Notes: generated by a model not told the origin, from the letters alone. 64,000 nucleotides of DNA from Prostheceraeus crozeri (GCA_907163375.1 CAJQUW010015608.1:99603-163602); one strand, 5' to 3'. Shown: positions 21,940 through 31,648, numbered from the stretch's first letter. Numbers and translations are program-made.

Positions 21940-22936
21940 CAGTAGTGAGCAAGTGGCAAGAAAAGCTATTTAGCAATTACGTTACTTTCCAATTGTAATT
22001 ATGTTGGCTAGTCAATTGCTACTCGCAGGCATTAATTCATCGCGGCGTTGAGACTGTGCAACTGATGTAGCATTGTCAAATAAATTCAGTGGAGCTTTGT
22101 TTTGATTGTCTTTCATTTCGGTTGAGAAACTTCGAATATGGCAAATAATATTCATAAAATAAAATTTCTAAAATTCAAAAAAAAAACATTTTGTAGATGT
22201 AATATGCATACTATGTATAAGAGATGACATTTATATTAACATAATAATAGCCTACTGCTTTTTAGGATATTCTATTTCTGACCCATCAGAAAATACAACA
22301 TTTTTTAATATGACAGTGAATAGAAGATTGGCTGAAACTTACACATGCTCGTAAGATGCCATCAATTCCAGCAGCATGCTTTGAAGAAGTTTACACGATA
22401 AACATAGCACATATTGTGAAAATCAGGAATGATTGAGCATTTAGATTATTTGCCACAAGATGAATGATGAGCACACTTGCGAAATTTTCCTATACTTCAG
22501 AATATTTCAGTTGACAATTCACAAAATAAGCTACGAGTAAAAGAATGCACCTGCGAAGGAGCACGCGCAGGCTCTCGAACGTGAGATAGGACTAATGTAT
22601 CGCTAGGATAAGGCAGCATTGCCTTGTGACGCAATCTTTCATTCACACACCAAATTAAAAAAAATCAAAATTTCAAATAAATATTTTTTTTAAAAAAAGT
22701 TTATCTTCAAGTAACTGGACAAACTTACCTGTATGCTGAAAAATGAGCAAAATAGAAAAATGCATTTCCGGAGCAGCTGTTGATTGAAACAGAAGAAGTC
22801 ACCATAGAGGAGTCAGCATAACAATTTGAAGAAATGGAAGGAGATGATTTAAGTATGAGTCATCATAGTCATGCATATGCATGGTGCATGTCAATGGCTG
22901 TTCAAAAAAATGCTCTCGACGGAGAATTTCTTCTTT

Positions 22937-22942
22937 TTAGTT
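22937..22942. repeat. Probable target duplication of Polinton element 1, left copy
   Basis: TTAGTT directly outside the left terminus; GTAGTT lies directly outside the right terminus (46662-46667). They match at five of six bases, in line with the 6-bp duplication typical of Polintons. Confidence 0.6.
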
Positions 22943-23790
22943 AGTAGTAAGTAAAACTCCACTTCTGGACCGCGAAAGATGGCCGCCGTCGCTGACGTCC
23001 CCCCCTCTGGAACGGCAGAGTGTCGTGGTCGGCCGCCGTGGTGCTTTGAGTCTGACGTCCCCCCCTCTGGAACGGCAGAGTGTCGTGGTGTACCGGCCAA
23101 GTGAGTCCGCAAGGTTCGCTGACGTCCCCCCCTCTGGCCGGCCGTCGTATAGCGCGCGGTGATGTGCTGTCGAGGTTGGCGTGGTGTGCCGGCCAGGTTG
23201 GGAGGGTGGACTGTTGTAGCTCACCTGAAAAAATCGTAAGTGTCAGAGTGGCTTTGTATGGGTAAAATTTTGAAAATTTTCCAAAGTGTGTCATTTCGAC
23301 CTGGGACCTTCACCAAAACATTTTTCATCAAATTTCACGGACCTCCCCCCCCTCCCCCCACCAGCAACCTTCTAACTTTGGTTTTAGTGGACGGATGTTG
23401 TCTTACAGCTACTCGTTTGAAAGAGGAGAAAAAACTGCTCGACGCCATTTTTGCCGCGAGTCAATCGGACCAGCCGTTCAAAAGTTACAGCTGTTACAAG
23501 ATTTTAGGTCGGAGCTCACCTGAAAAAATCCTAAGTGTCAGAGTGACTTTGTATGGGTAAAATTTTGAAAATTTTCCAAAGTGTGGAATTTCGACCTGGG
23601 ACCTTCACCAAAACATTTTTCATCAAATTTCACTGACCTTCCCCCCCCCTCGGGAGAGCTCGCTTCGATCTTGGCTTCTAGTGGACGGATTTTGTCGTGC
23701 AATAGCTCGTTTGAAAGCTAAGAGTGAGACAAATTCAGTGAAAGAAACGGCTTGTTCATATCTGTCTTCGTTTAGATGTGAGACGCCATT
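22943..23790 (+). repeat. Left terminal inverted repeat of Polinton 1
   Basis: Matches the complement of 45190-46661. The outer 200 bp carry three TGACGTCC sites in a repeated C-rich context (22993, 23053 and 23120). Inside lie two direct copies of a unit of about 296 bp, each with CTGAAAAAATC and ACCAAAACATTTTTCATC. Similarity to the other end stops near ATTTAAGATTTT, about 23,790. Confidence 0.85.
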
Positions 23791-23953
23791 TAAGATTTTG
23801 GGAGATTGACGAAAAACGACAGAGTTAGAATTTCCCAAGAAACAGCTCCAGCGGGCGAATGAAGGCTCGGATTGGTAAACGGAGGCCAGATTTGGAATCA
23901 GCTTGATGTTAATGTCCAATGAGGATCATCATTCAATGAGAATCAAGCATTTC

Positions 23954-23964
23954 TATATAAATAG
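23954..23964 (+). promoter_or_regulatory. TATA box upstream of the first left-arm gene (Polinton 1)
   Basis: TATATAAATAG. A splice-donor-like AATGGTAAGT lies about 100 bp downstream and a pyrimidine-rich CAG acceptor precedes the main open frame, so a short leader exon and intron are likely. Confidence 0.5.
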
Positions 23965-24221
23965 CGAGCCTTCCACAGTGAGAATCATTCCATCGTTGAA
24001 TCACACGAGTGACGGACGCACATTTCCTCTCTCTAGTTCCCTATTCTATGATCCAACTAAAATGGTAAGTCGCTACTTTCCTCCCTCTCCTCCCTTGAAC
24101 GTAAACTTAATACAATCTTTTCCATTTTCAGGCATCTACTCCATCTGCTGCACTAGTAGGACAAAATGGCGGTCAAACGTTACAAGGTTCGCTACGATCA
24201 GATCATCTACAACTGAGGCCA

Positions 24222-24821
24222 GTGGAAGAAACAACAAAGGTACATAATCCTACACCGCCACAGCTTAAATTTAAACAAGTCCTGCGTTATGACGATCATG
24301 GCGTAGTACTCCAAACGGGAATGCTCCCTTCCACGGATGTCAAGATAATGCACAATCAGTATGGGGACTACATACTGATCCCCGTGAGTCCGTACATTCG
24401 CCACCAACTTGATATTATTGAGGAGTACGTGACATTAAATATGGACATTCCTACTCCTCTTGCTCAAGATGACAAGGGTACTCCCTATAGAAAGATTTGG
24501 GATGGTAATCAAATTTGCCTACCGGTATCACATTGGTGCACTTACTATAAGAAGGAGGGAGATCATTCAACACCCATCACATGCGACGAGCTCGGAGAAG
24601 GTACTTGGGATATCCTTTTCAAAGTGAATGGGCTATATTATGGTCGGCATAAGGATAATAAAATAGCCTCTCTCTCCATGCATATGGAATCCATCCTATA
24701 TATTCCAAAACCACCCAACGTGGACGACATAATTGATCAAATCCTAAACAGCAGTGGTACGAAGCGCAAGTCGGAGAAGAATGCTGCATCAAAACGCAAA
24801 TCAGAAAAGGAGAATTACTAG
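24222..24821 (+). CDS. Polinton 1 left-arm protein of unknown function, possible OB-fold ssDNA binder
   Basis: About 200 residues or slightly more; the open frame extends upstream and its true start probably lies in a small leader exon. The C-terminus ends in two lysine-rich repeats (KRKSEKN and KRKSEKEN), which resemble nuclear-localisation signals. The middle has a GEGTWDILFKVNGLYYGRH block followed by ASLSMHMESILYIP, a beta-rich pattern that could be an OB-fold. Position as the first gene from the left terminus and a role opposite the polymerase would suit a single-strand DNA-binding protein. That is inference; I do not recognise the family. Looks whole. Confidence 0.5.
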   Translation: MEETTKVHNPTPPQLKFKQVLRYDDHGVVLQTGMLPSTDVKIMHNQYGDYILIPVSPYIRHQLDIIEEYVTLNMDIPTPLAQDDKGTPYRKIWDGNQICLPVSHWCTYYKKEGDHSTPITCDELGEGTWDILFKVNGLYYGRHKDNKIASLSMHMESILYIPKPPNVDDIIDQILNSSGTKRKSEKNAASKRKSEKENY

Positions 24822-24855
24822 TCCTTTCCTAACTCTACCCTATGACAATTCGCTT

Positions 24856-24981
24856 ATGTGCTTTGAGTGTCGTAGACGTGGTCTTATTAGATACATTTTA
24901 CTTCTTCGTTGCCATCATATCATTTGTGTATTTTGTCGTGAAAAGCATCGATGTAATTCTTCATTTTGTAATATGTTATAG
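24856..24981 (+). CDS. Small RING-like zinc-finger protein (41 aa), Polinton 1
   Basis: A short frame from ATG 24856 whose residues are almost all a treble-clef pattern: CFEC, then RCHHIICVFC, then CxxxxxC. This is the order of a minimal RING/U-box-like finger (CxxC, CxHxxC, CxxC). It lies 13 bp before the exonuclease-like gene. RING proteins usually recruit ubiquitin-conjugating enzymes. The protein is very small, so it may be only part of a larger gene. Function is inferred from the Cys/His spacing alone. Confidence 0.4.
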   Translation: MCFECRRRGLIRYILLLRCHHIICVFCREKHRCNSSFCNML

Positions 24982-24994
24982 AACGTTTCCCTAG

Positions 24995-25564
24995 ATGTGT
25001 AAATTTCCGTTTTTGGCTTCTATCACCATTTTTATGGATTGTGAGGGTGAACCTGTACAGGAGCTCAGTGCTATTGCTATGAACAATTGGACATATCAGA
25101 TTGTCAGTGTCTATCATCAACATGCCAACTGCAATCCCAATGTTGATCAATGGGCGAGAAAACACATTCATGGACTTAATCTGAAATATTTGCAAGACTA
25201 TGGCTTTTCTTGTGAGAGTGCTCTTCTTATTGACTTTAAACGATGGTTAGCTGCTTTCAATGTTATACGAATCTTTTGTAATAATCCTGGTAAGGAGAGG
25301 AGAGTATTTCCCAATCTAATCATTGATGATATTTTGCTTCCACCTTGGGATAGTAGAGTGAATCAACATTATCATGAAGTCACGAAACGTTTTAAGGATT
25401 TGTCTGTTCCTATTTTGTCTGTTCGTTGTAGTAGCTACGTTCATAACCAATGCTTCTTTCCTCCTTACCTCAGCACTGCCAAAGTCCTGTATGGTTATAA
25501 TTGCTCGCTGTATGATAGTTACCAGCTGTATCTATTTTATCTCTTTCAAACCATTGATTTATAA
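24995..25564 (+). CDS. DEDD-type (DnaQ/ERI-1-like) 3'-5' exonuclease, Polinton 1
   Basis: 189 residues from ATG 24995. FMDCEGEPVQELSAI near residue 14 has the DxE pair and following strand of an Exo I motif. KHIHGLNLKYL supplies a His-Gly element, and CNNPGKE with the downstream LIIDD supplies candidate Exo II/III acids. DEDD exonucleases trim 3' ends of DNA or RNA; here the enzyme could proofread or process replication intermediates or RNA. It is separate from the exonuclease domain of the element's own polymerase. The frame looks whole. The family call rests on motif I and general layout, and the third acidic residue is uncertain. Confidence 0.5.
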   Translation: MCKFPFLASITIFMDCEGEPVQELSAIAMNNWTYQIVSVYHQHANCNPNVDQWARKHIHGLNLKYLQDYGFSCESALLIDFKRWLAAFNVIRIFCNNPGKERRVFPNLIIDDILLPPWDSRVNQHYHEVTKRFKDLSVPILSVRCSSYVHNQCFFPPYLSTAKVLYGYNCSLYDSYQLYLFYLFQTIDL

Positions 25565-25651
25565 TGCATGTTTGTTACACTTATTCAATAAATGTTACTA
25601 TGAGAAGAGTTGTTGTTTTCATGCAATGGATGGGTTAGATAAAGGGCGATC

Positions 25652-26061
25652 ATGCCTTTCTCAAACGACTGCGGAACATTACATTTTCATAGGCAAAGTT
25701 TAAAAGGAGCTTTTCAAGATTATGTGATAAATTTTCATAAAGATGAGACCGACATCGAAGCAGTGGTCGATGATGCTAGCACTCTATTTCTAGAGTTAAT
25801 GAATACATTCTCTGATAGCATTGTCATGGCGCGATTAGTTGCAAAATTAAGTTTAGTCATTTTGGAAAGGAAGAGGTGGAAATTCGCTCTTTCCATTTTG
25901 CTTCTTATTCAATGGAAGTGGTAGATCACCCCGAAGAATGTTTTAAAAAACATATGATAAAAATTGCTGAACGTCTTAACGCATTTAACCATCATGGTAG
26001 CAGTCTAGTGATTGAAGCGATTTCAGATATTCACATTCAACTTTCCATAAAGAAAAATTGA
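25652..26061 (+). pseudogene. Remains of a Polinton 1 gene of unknown function
   Basis: Two overlapping open stretches with coding-like composition lie between the exonuclease-like and membrane RING-like genes. The helical stretches (IEAVVDDASTLFLELMNTF and a later AERLNAF) show no family I can name. The gene appears broken. Confidence 0.35.
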
Positions 26062-26063
26062 AA

Positions 26064-26387
26064 ATGCAGTGGTACTTGATTGTAGCACAACTGGTTTTCG
26101 AGCTATGTCTGCTCACTCTCGAAGTATATTCCTTCTGTACATGCGTCTATTATTTAGAAAAGGCTAGCAAATTCATATCTTCAAAAAGACTTGCTATAGA
26201 CATCAGTAACGGTGAAACTATGTGTTGTGATGTATGTAAGCGAAAGGATGGAAATGAAAAGCGCATCTTCAAGAGATGTAAGCACGCTTTTTGTCTACGC
26301 TGTTTCATACGTAATTGCATTCAACTTTGCAAATGTAACCACTCTGATATTGCTCATTTCGAGTGTCACTTATGTCGTAATAGTTAG
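26064..26387 (+). CDS. Membrane-anchored RING-like protein (about 107 aa), Polinton 1
   Basis: The ATG at 26064 is the first in frame. A hydrophobic N-terminal segment (WYLIVAQLVFELCLLTLEVY) looks like a signal anchor or transmembrane helix. The C-terminal half is a Cys/His finger: CCDVCKRK, then RCKHAFCLRCF, then CKC and CHLC. The CxxC, CxHxxC, CxxC order fits a RING domain. A viral-type membrane E3 ligase, acting on host surface or antiviral proteins, is the natural guess but is inference. A second, smaller RING-like frame lies 1 kb upstream. No counterpart was recognised in element 2. Confidence 0.5.
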   Translation: MQWYLIVAQLVFELCLLTLEVYSFCTCVYYLEKASKFISSKRLAIDISNGETMCCDVCKRKDGNEKRIFKRCKHAFCLRCFIRNCIQLCKCNHSDIAHFECHLCRNS

Positions 26388-26438
26388 TACCTATGCAAAT
26401 GTGGTAAAGATAGGTTTTAGCAAAGACTAACACGGAAA

Positions 26439-26804
26439 ATGGCGAAACGTAAAATGGCGAAACGTAAAAGTCAAAAGTCTTCAAAGTTTTCTTCAGCCAT
26501 TCAAGCTCTCCGACGAATGAAAGCAAATCAGCGATACAATGCTATACGACATGCTAACGATAAATTCAGTCGTGAAATTATTTCTCATGTCAGAAAGTTG
26601 AGGACGAAGAAATTAGCGCCAAAACAACGAAAGTTACTTAAGCGATATGCTACAAAATTGCGTTTCATCACCAATCCTAAAGTCACCCTTCAAAGAAAGA
26701 GGAAAACTCTAACACAAAAGGACGGTTTCCTTTCAGCAATACTTCCAATGATAGCTCCTGCCGTGGGCAACCTATTGGGTAATATCTTTGGCTCTAAGCG
26801 TTAA
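26439..26804 (+). CDS. Small basic virion-type protein with C-terminal amphipathic helix, Polinton 1
   Basis: 121 residues from ATG 26439. It is very rich in Lys and Arg, starting with a repeated MAKRKMAKRK. The C-terminus is hydrophobic and glycine-rich (FLSAILPMIAPAVGNLLGNIFG), like a membrane-active or capsid-inner-surface helix. Similar small basic proteins are often seen just before the packaging ATPase in Polintons; a role in DNA condensation is inference. A degraded relative (58330-58794) holds the same position in element 2. The frame looks whole. Confidence 0.55.
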   Translation: MAKRKMAKRKSQKSSKFSSAIQALRRMKANQRYNAIRHANDKFSREIISHVRKLRTKKLAPKQRKLLKRYATKLRFITNPKVTLQRKRKTLTQKDGFLSAILPMIAPAVGNLLGNIFGSKR

Positions 26805-26835
26805 TTATGCAAATGTTGAATCTCAAAGTAATAAA

Positions 26836-27453
26836 ATGGATTTCAGACTTCAATGTGATATATTTCTGACTGTATCAGGTCCATCTCATGCAGGTAAAAC
26901 TGTTTTCACGCTGAATTTATTGGATAAAAGAAGGGAGTTGTTTAAGGAACCTATCAATCGAGTGATTTGGTGTTATGGTATTTATCAACCGTCGCTGTTT
27001 CATGAATTGCGAAGTCGCAACTTTATTCGACATGAAGGAATTATTGCAGTGGATAAACTTCAGTCTAATGATGTTGTTGTATTGGATGATTTATTAAAAG
27101 AAAGTAAGAATTCAAAAGATGTTACAGATATGTTCACTCGTGCAGCACATCATAAAAGGTGTTTTATCATCTATATCACACAAAATTTGTTTCCTGATGG
27201 AAAAGAAGCTCGTACACGAAACCTGAATACACACTATTATGCCATTTTCAAGAATCCGCGAGATAAAAGTCAATTTGAAATTTTAGCGCGACAAGTTGCA
27301 CCCAGAGGATCAAAAGCCTTAATTGAAATTTTTCAAGCAGCTACTGAAAAACCATACGGTTACTTATTCATTGACTTTACGCAAGAGTGTCCGGAAGAAT
27401 TTAGATTTCGAAGTGATATTTTGAAAACTCCCATGATTATCTACAAACTATGA
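26836..27453 (+). CDS. FtsK/HerA-type genome-packaging ATPase, Polinton 1
   Basis: The ATG at 26836 is preferred because the upstream part of the frame lacks an ATG. Walker A is GPSHAGKT at residues 15-22, and Walker B is VVVLDDLL near 78. A sensor-like HHKRCFIIYITQNLF strand follows. About 205 residues is the usual size of Polinton and adenovirus/poxvirus A32-like packaging ATPases, which pump DNA into preformed capsids. The stop overlaps the start of the next gene. The frame looks whole. The relative in element 2 (57694-58304) is broken. Confidence 0.88.
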   Translation: MDFRLQCDIFLTVSGPSHAGKTVFTLNLLDKRRELFKEPINRVIWCYGIYQPSLFHELRSRNFIRHEGIIAVDKLQSNDVVVLDDLLKESKNSKDVTDMFTRAAHHKRCFIIYITQNLFPDGKEARTRNLNTHYYAIFKNPRDKSQFEILARQVAPRGSKALIEIFQAATEKPYGYLFIDFTQECPEEFRFRSDILKTPMIIYKL

Positions 27454-28142
27454 GTTCTTATTCTCGCATGATTGTTATTCCTCAAGATGAATATGTACAA
27501 TTGACTGCCATGCAGCAAGTAAAGCAACCTCTTGCAAATCAAATGTATAGGAAAGAAATAGATTATCAGCAAAATCTTCACATCAAAGATCCACATCGTG
27601 CTGTATTATTACAATCGGAAACTGTTGAGCAATTGAAAAACTTGAAGAATAAGATGCGTGACTCTGTATCGACTGCTACACCTTTAGCATCTCGCGCACA
27701 TGCCATATCTCTTTTCAACAGTATTGAACCCCATCTCAATGTAAATGATAGAGGAGAAATCATTACAGATGAAAATAAAGTGATTGATGCCTCACGTTAT
27801 GAAGACTTGATTCAGTATGCGACACGTAGAAAGCGCCGTCAGAGCTATGTTCCACCTGGTTGGTCATACTTTCTTAAACTATTGAAAAAGCATAATGTAC
27901 CAAAATTTGCTTTGAATAATGAGACATTGAAAGAACTTGATTCAACAGTGGCTACTGCTCCAATGCTTCAGACGATGAAAATGCCAACAAATTGGTTTAA
28001 GACGTCACCTGCTACATCCCCTCCCACACTCACTAAGCAAACAAGAGGAAGAACTCGACGTAGATCTACATCACCACTAAAACTAGTAAAAGGAAAACGT
28101 AAAACAGCTCCTCCCAGGAAATACATGTTCTCAGACTATTAA
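27450..28142 (+). CDS. Conserved Polinton protein of unknown function (230 aa)
   Basis: The ATG overlaps the ATPase stop. It starts with an IPQDEYVQL segment and contains ATPLASRAHAISLFNSIE, then NDRGEII, then PPGWSYFLKLLKKHNVP, and ends in a basic tail (RGRTRRRSTS, KGKRKTAPP). Element 2 has a recognisable relative at 57031-57680 sharing RGEV, GWEFFLKSMKKFNVPK and the N-terminal IPQEDY motif. Genes of this size between ATPase and integrase recur in Polintons, but I cannot assign a function. The frame looks whole. Confidence 0.6.
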   Translation: MSSYSRMIVIPQDEYVQLTAMQQVKQPLANQMYRKEIDYQQNLHIKDPHRAVLLQSETVEQLKNLKNKMRDSVSTATPLASRAHAISLFNSIEPHLNVNDRGEIITDENKVIDASRYEDLIQYATRRKRRQSYVPPGWSYFLKLLKKHNVPKFALNNETLKELDSTVATAPMLQTMKMPTNWFKTSPATSPPTLTKQTRGRTRRRSTSPLKLVKGKRKTAPPRKYMFSDY

Positions 28143-28143
28143 T

Positions 28144-28359
28144 ATGAAGCAGATGTGTTGCTTGCCATGTAATGAGCCGCCAGAGGTGAATGTCGTTGTC
28201 ACTTGCACTTGCTGCGCCAGCTCTCACAATGAAACCCCTAAGCAATGTGAACACGATCGCAAAACCGCTAAAGCTAAATGCTGCAGTTGTTGTAAATGTA
28301 GAAAGGCAAGAAAACAAAAAGATGAGAAGGAGAAAAAAGAGTCAGTCGTCATCGACTGA
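28144..28359 (+). CDS. Small Cys-rich protein overlapping the integrase start, Polinton 1
   Basis: 71 residues from ATG 28144, directly after the previous stop. It begins MKQMCCLPCNEPPEVNVVV and continues with CTCC, a Cys-His stretch and CCSCCKC, then a Lys/Glu-rich tail. Element 2 encodes a relative in the same place (56837-57031) beginning MKKLCCIPCLELPN. Conservation of this opening in two diverged elements argues that it is a real gene and not a chance frame, although it overlaps the upstream part of the integrase frame. It may bind metal; the function is unknown. Confidence 0.6.
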   Translation: MKQMCCLPCNEPPEVNVVVTCTCCASSHNETPKQCEHDRKTAKAKCCSCCKCRKARKQKDEKEKKESVVID

Positions 28360-29409
28360 ACGTTTGAAATCAATCTATTATGATGTAAAACATCCGGCAG
28401 GATTTGCATCTATCAAGAAATTATCAAAAGCGAGTGGTCTTCTACAATCACAAGTGAAACGATGGTTAAAGGGTCAGGCTACATATACACTCCACAAACA
28501 AGCGAAAAAGAAGTACCGCACCCGCCGTTATATTGTTCATGACATCGATGAACAGTGGCAAGCAGATTTGTGTGATGTTGCCTCCATTTCAAAACATAAC
28601 TCGGGCAATAATTTTATTTTAACCGTCATTGATATTTTCTCGCGTTATGCGTGGGCTCAACCTTTAAAAACTAAAGAAGGGAAAGGAGTAGCAAAAGCAT
28701 TCCAAACAATTTTTCGAGAAGGTCGCATTCCAAAAAGAATTCAGAGCGATCAAGGAAAAGAGTTTGAAAATCAGCATGTGAGAAGATTATTTGAGAGGCA
28801 TAACATTGAGTTGTTTAGTGTAAAGAGTGCTTATAAAGCTGCACTCGTTGAACGTTTTAATCGCACATTAAAAAATCGCTTGTGGCGACATTTTACTGCC
28901 AACTTGACGCAAAATTGGACAAAGGTTCTACAAGATACACTCCATGCCTACAATCACTCTATCCATCGTTCTATTGGACTCAGACCAGTAGATGTAAATG
29001 CTGACAATGTAGATAAAGTGCGCGAATCATTCCAACGTAAACGCACTCATGTGAAAAGTGATGTGAAAATTGGTGATAAAGTTCGTATCTCAAAAGTGAA
29101 AATGTTTTTGCTAAAGGGTACCTTCCGAATTGGACAGAGGAGGTATTTACAGTATCAAGGATTGATCAAAAAGACTCTCCGACCACCTACAAGTTGAAAG
29201 ATTACGATAATGAAGAAATTGAGGGTAGCTTTTATCGCGATGAGATTGAGGTAGTCACTGAAAGTGAAACATATTTGGTAGAGAAAATCATTCGATGTAA
29301 AATACGGCAAGGTGAAGAATGGTGTCTTGTTAAATGGACTGGTTATCCTTCAAGTATGAACTCTTGGATGCGTCGTGCCGACATCTTTCATCTAAGTGAT
29401 CGACAGTGA
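28190..29409 (+). pseudogene. Polinton 1 integrase (DDE, with C-terminal chromodomain), broken
   Basis: Retroviral-type integrase. A helical N-terminal part (SIYYDVKHPAGFASIKKL) is followed by the catalytic core, with QWQADLCDV (Asp), IQSDQGKEF (Asp) and LVERFNRTLK (Glu). The SH3-like region with KVRISKVK comes next. At the C-terminal side lies a chromodomain-type block (VEKIIRC, EWCLVKWTGYP, NSWMRR). Chromodomain integrases are usual in Polintons and direct insertion to marked chromatin. About one break is visible. The true start is uncertain because of overlap with the Cys-rich gene. Confidence 0.88.
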
Positions 29410-29450
29410 TTCATGCAAAGTTGTAACTAACAATGTTTAGGGTTTGAGCT

Positions 29451-29906
29451 ATGAATCCAACTGCCTCATTTTATTCACGACCCTCCTATGTAAGTGGTGG
29501 AGGACAAATTTACATCGGCGCTCGCCGCCAACGTGGAGGTAGCATACTTGGTGCACTGAAATCTGTTGTAGCACCATTCATATCCAATGTCGGTAGATCT
29601 TTAAAGCGAAATGTTTTAAGTAATGCCGTTGGCTTTGCTGGTGATGTTGCTAGTGATCTTTCCAGAGGTAGAAGTTTTAAGAGCAGTCTGTTGAATCGTG
29701 GGAAGGAACGCGGTTTAAAAACATTGAAGCAGACCTTTGCTGGTGTTACTCAAGGAAAGAAATCACCTAAACGAATGAAAAAAGGAAGGAGGAAACATCG
29801 CGGAGCTGGTAAGGTGCGATCTTCAGTCAAAAGGCATTCACGCAAACATCGCAGAGGCTATAATCATTCATCAGGCGCTAAACGACGACGCTGCCATAAC
29901 TTCTAA
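29451..29906 (+). CDS. Adenovirus pX/pVI-like basic capsid or core protein, Polinton 1
   Basis: 151 residues from ATG 29451. The N-terminus has the repeated feature GGGQIYIGARRQRGGSILG, a Gly-Gly-rich motif common to Polinton pX-like proteins. An amphipathic stretch follows (LGALKSVVAPFISNVGRSL), then a highly basic C-terminal half with KKGRRKHRGAGK. It sits just before the major capsid gene, and element 2 has a relative at 55331-55714. A role inside the capsid (DNA condensation or membrane penetration) is known for adenoviral relatives and inferred here. Looks whole. Confidence 0.65.
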   Translation: MNPTASFYSRPSYVSGGGQIYIGARRQRGGSILGALKSVVAPFISNVGRSLKRNVLSNAVGFAGDVASDLSRGRSFKSSLLNRGKERGLKTLKQTFAGVTQGKKSPKRMKKGRRKHRGAGKVRSSVKRHSRKHRRGYNHSSGAKRRRCHNF

Positions 29907-29908
29907 TC

Positions 29909-31187
29909 ATGGAGTGTAAAGCTTCCGGTTTTTGTTTGTTTGATCAACAAGCCATACAGACAGATATTCTTAGTTCAAGTATTGTAGATTATCATCCTCG
30001 AACAGCTGAGAATGCTGGCCCCATTGAATTTGTTATTCCTGGTGGTAGTGATGACTACATAGATTTGAGTTATGCGATGCTTGATTTAAGGTTTAGAATT
30101 CAGCAAGCAGATGGAACTGCTATTGACGATACACATAAAGTTGGACTGAACAATTTACCATTGACTACATTACTTCGTGATGTTTCTCTAACGATTGGAG
30201 AGCAGCAGGTGGAAGGTGGTCAAAGCGATTGTCCCTATAAATCATATTTCAACCATGTATCACAGTTTCATCCAGCAGCACAAAAAAGTCATATGGAAGC
30301 CATGGGATGGTACAGAGATGAAGCAGGAAAATTTGATGTTGAAACAAACAGTGGCTTTGTAAAGCGATCTGCTATGATTAAAGATAGTAGAGTATGTCAA
30401 CTATATGGTCCGCTGAATTTAGACTTCTTTAGACAGTCAAAGTTTTTAGTCTGTAATACCAGCATGCGACTCAAGCTGACATTGAATAAGCCTGAATTTG
30501 CGCTGAATGCATTTGCTAAAGTTGACAATTTTAGAATTCATGTGGAAGATATTGCACTTTACATTCGTCGAGTGGTACTGAATCCAAGTGTCATTAGAGG
30601 ACATGCTGAAGGTCTTAACCGCCAAAATGCCATTTACCCCGTTCAGCATACAAAGCTTCTCACCTTTACAATTCCTAAAAATCAAAAGAGTTTCATGAAA
30701 GATGGCCTCTTTCCATCGGAAGCACCGAAGCTCCTCATGGTGGCAATGGTTGAAAATGATGCATTTAATGATAATATAAAGAAGAATCCTTTCAATTTTA
30801 AACACAATCAGTTAAGTGAAATTGCTTTACGTGTAAATGGTGTGAGTCATCCTGGTCCACCCTACAAACCAGATTTTTGCTGCGGGTCAATTTATGCGCA
30901 GTTATGTTGATTTTATGGATGTCTTTGGCTTTTACAATACGGATGACACCAACGGACTCACTATGAAAGAGTTTAAGAGTGGATATACTATTTATGCATT
31001 TGATTTGACTGCTGACAGCGATATTAGTGCCCCCTATCGTCAAGCGAACGTGCCTCATAATATTCGTTTGGATTTGACGTTCAAAAGAACACTACCTGAG
31101 ACGATCAATGTATTAATTTATGCAGTCTTCGATTCAAATATTGAAATTACAAAGTATCGTGACGTGATTCTTCAGTATAATCGTTAA
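29909..31187 (+). pseudogene. Polinton 1 major capsid protein (double jelly-roll type), broken
   Basis: The N-terminus (CLFDQQAIQTDI), then PIEFVIPGGSDDYIDLS, VSLTIGEQQVEGG and the C-terminal LIYAVFDSN are typical of the Polinton capsid protein widely annotated in animal genomes. It builds the icosahedral shell. The gene lies between the pX-like gene and the protease, the standard order. About one break is visible. Element 2 has a shorter relative. Confidence 0.85.
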
Positions 31188-31648
31188 TGAGTTGGTTGAC
31201 TGCTGACGATATTAAGACTAAAGTGCAGCGTAATGCAGACGAAGCGACGTTGAAAGCTTTCGATAATGTCTATTCACTCGATACCTTACCACCTGCAGTA
31301 AATCACTATCCCATGTTTATTGTGCTAAACACTCATTCGCAGAATTTAGGCGGTGAGCATTGGAAAGCGATCTTTATTGGAGAAGACCGACGTGGTGAAC
31401 TATTTGACTCTCTTGCTCAACCTCCAAATATACCAACACAGCAGTGGTTGAGAAAACATACGCGTCAATATCAGCGAAATGAACGCATGCTGCAACATCC
31501 ACTTTCATCAACGTGTGGTGCTTTTGTACTGTACTTCATCTTAAAACGTTTACATGTATCTCGATTAGTATCTGTTATTCAAAACTTTTCATGTAATCCA
31601 TCCTCTAATGAAAAAATGATTTGTAAGTTCTATCATGATTTGAAATAA
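31187..31648 (+). CDS. Adenain-like maturation cysteine protease, Polinton 1
   Basis: 153 residues from ATG 31187. The catalytic layout is that of adenoviral proteases: His58 in GGEHWKAIF, Asp75 in ELFDSL, and Gln103 and Cys110 in LQHPLSSTCG. The enzyme cleaves virion precursor proteins during capsid maturation. Element 2 carries a relative with the same residues at the same positions. The frame looks whole. Confidence 0.9.
   Translation: MSWLTADDIKTKVQRNADEATLKAFDNVYSLDTLPPAVNHYPMFIVLNTHSQNLGGEHWKAIFIGEDRRGELFDSLAQPPNIPTQQWLRKHTRQYQRNERMLQHPLSSTCGAFVLYFILKRLHVSRLVSVIQNFSCNPSSNEKMICKFYHDLK

Larger units (their letters stand above)
20483..22942. other. Intergenic stretch left of the Polinton
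   Basis: AT-rich with only short unremarkable frames. It contains the AG microsatellite listed separately. No other gene or element is supported. Confidence 0.45.

Noticed and set aside
21706-21998. Glu/Arg-repeat proteins over the AG microsatellite
   Set aside because: Open frames are produced by the dinucleotide repeat itself.
22560-22660. tRNA-like or SINE head near the Polinton left border
   Set aside because: TCTCGAACGTGAG suggests a T-loop, but no consistent box spacing was found.
22937-23294. Proline/glycine-rich proteins in the Polinton termini
   Set aside because: Frames arise from the C-rich terminal repeats and appear on both strands and at both ends.
25652-26061. Bcl-2-like gene in the Polinton left arm
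   Set aside because: A weak BH1-like look around ARLVAKLS; no BH2 or other signature, and the gene is broken, so the call is not supported.
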